From: Branchiostoma floridae
Taxonomy: Eukaryota; Chordata; Leptocardii; Amphioxiformes; Branchiostomatidae
Direction: 5' to 3'
DNA length: 64,000 bases
NCBI RefSeq assembly: GCF_000003815.2
Contig: NC_049986.1
Span: 12,655,876 to 12,719,875 of the forward strand
This document shows, piece by piece, positions 63,741-64,000 of the stretch. Every line of letters begins with the position of its first letter. Position 1 is the first letter of the stretch. The translations under genes and the position numbers were made by a program. The notes beneath the pieces were generated by a model. The model worked only from the letters and a program-made list of their open reading frames with translations, was not told the origin of the DNA and searched no databases.

Positions 63741-64000
63741 CTGGAAACAACAAGGTTGAACTATTAGATTAGTCATGGACATACGATGTTGTGTTAGCTA
63801 TAGACGCACAAGGGGAGTGGGAGGGAGGGAGACAGAGAGATACAAGAAAGATAGAAAGTGTGAAATACGACGTCAGTCATATGTATATATGTATATCGGG
63901 CACATCTACGGACATGTTTGGTCATCGACACTTTAGTGTAAGTTGCCTTTTTTGTTCTACAGAATTATTAACAGATTATGTAAGGTCCTGTTCAAATTCA

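Overview
This window looks like nuclear genomic DNA from an invertebrate chordate, most likely a lancelet (amphioxus). The reasons are intron-rich genes with GT-AG introns and deuterostome-type gene content: ACADM, an SLC22 transporter, a Roc-COR-death-domain protein, an NR2E nuclear receptor and a MAM/CUB protein. The introns and spacers are also packed with short inverted-repeat elements. The species cannot be proven from the sequence alone. There is one assembly gap (32150-32605). I saw no CRISPR, operon, rRNA or tRNA.

Layout. 1-812 is a G-rich minisatellite. 1042-7782 (+) is a complete 11-exon medium-chain acyl-CoA dehydrogenase gene, followed by MITEs. 10358-35622 (+) is an SLC22 organic-ion transporter gene. 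Its first coding exon is cut by an 8.3-kb Ty3/gypsy LTR retrotransposon (10486-18815). The two LTRs are identical as far as I can read them, and a 4-bp target duplication flanks the element. One further SLC22 exon is missing and probably lies in the gap. Inside SLC22 intron 2, on the minus strand, lies a Roc-COR-death-domain gene (24584-27994). Its GTPase domain is split by a block of about ten predicted membrane helices.

41340-50728 (+) is a 9-exon NR2E-type nuclear receptor of about 503 residues. It is followed by four small genes (52239-55745, +) for 47-62-residue proteins. Each ends in one C-terminal membrane helix and has a splice donor just after its stop codon. 57733-58861 is a PIF/Harbinger relic carrying a transposase exon fragment. 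Short MITEs with similar ends lie at 39249, 44047, 56311 and 61853. 59398-63740 (-) is the 3' part of a MAM, Thr/Pro-rich linker, CUB gene that runs off the right edge.

How it fits together. The genes do not form a pathway. Gene models rest on splice phases that close exactly: ACADM gives 434 codons plus stop, NR2E 503 plus stop, and seven MAM/CUB exons join without a frame break. The most striking observations are the membrane-inserted Roc GTPase, the young retrotransposon that breaks a transporter exon, a textbook -1 frameshift signal at the gag-pol junction, and the cluster of tail-anchored microproteins.
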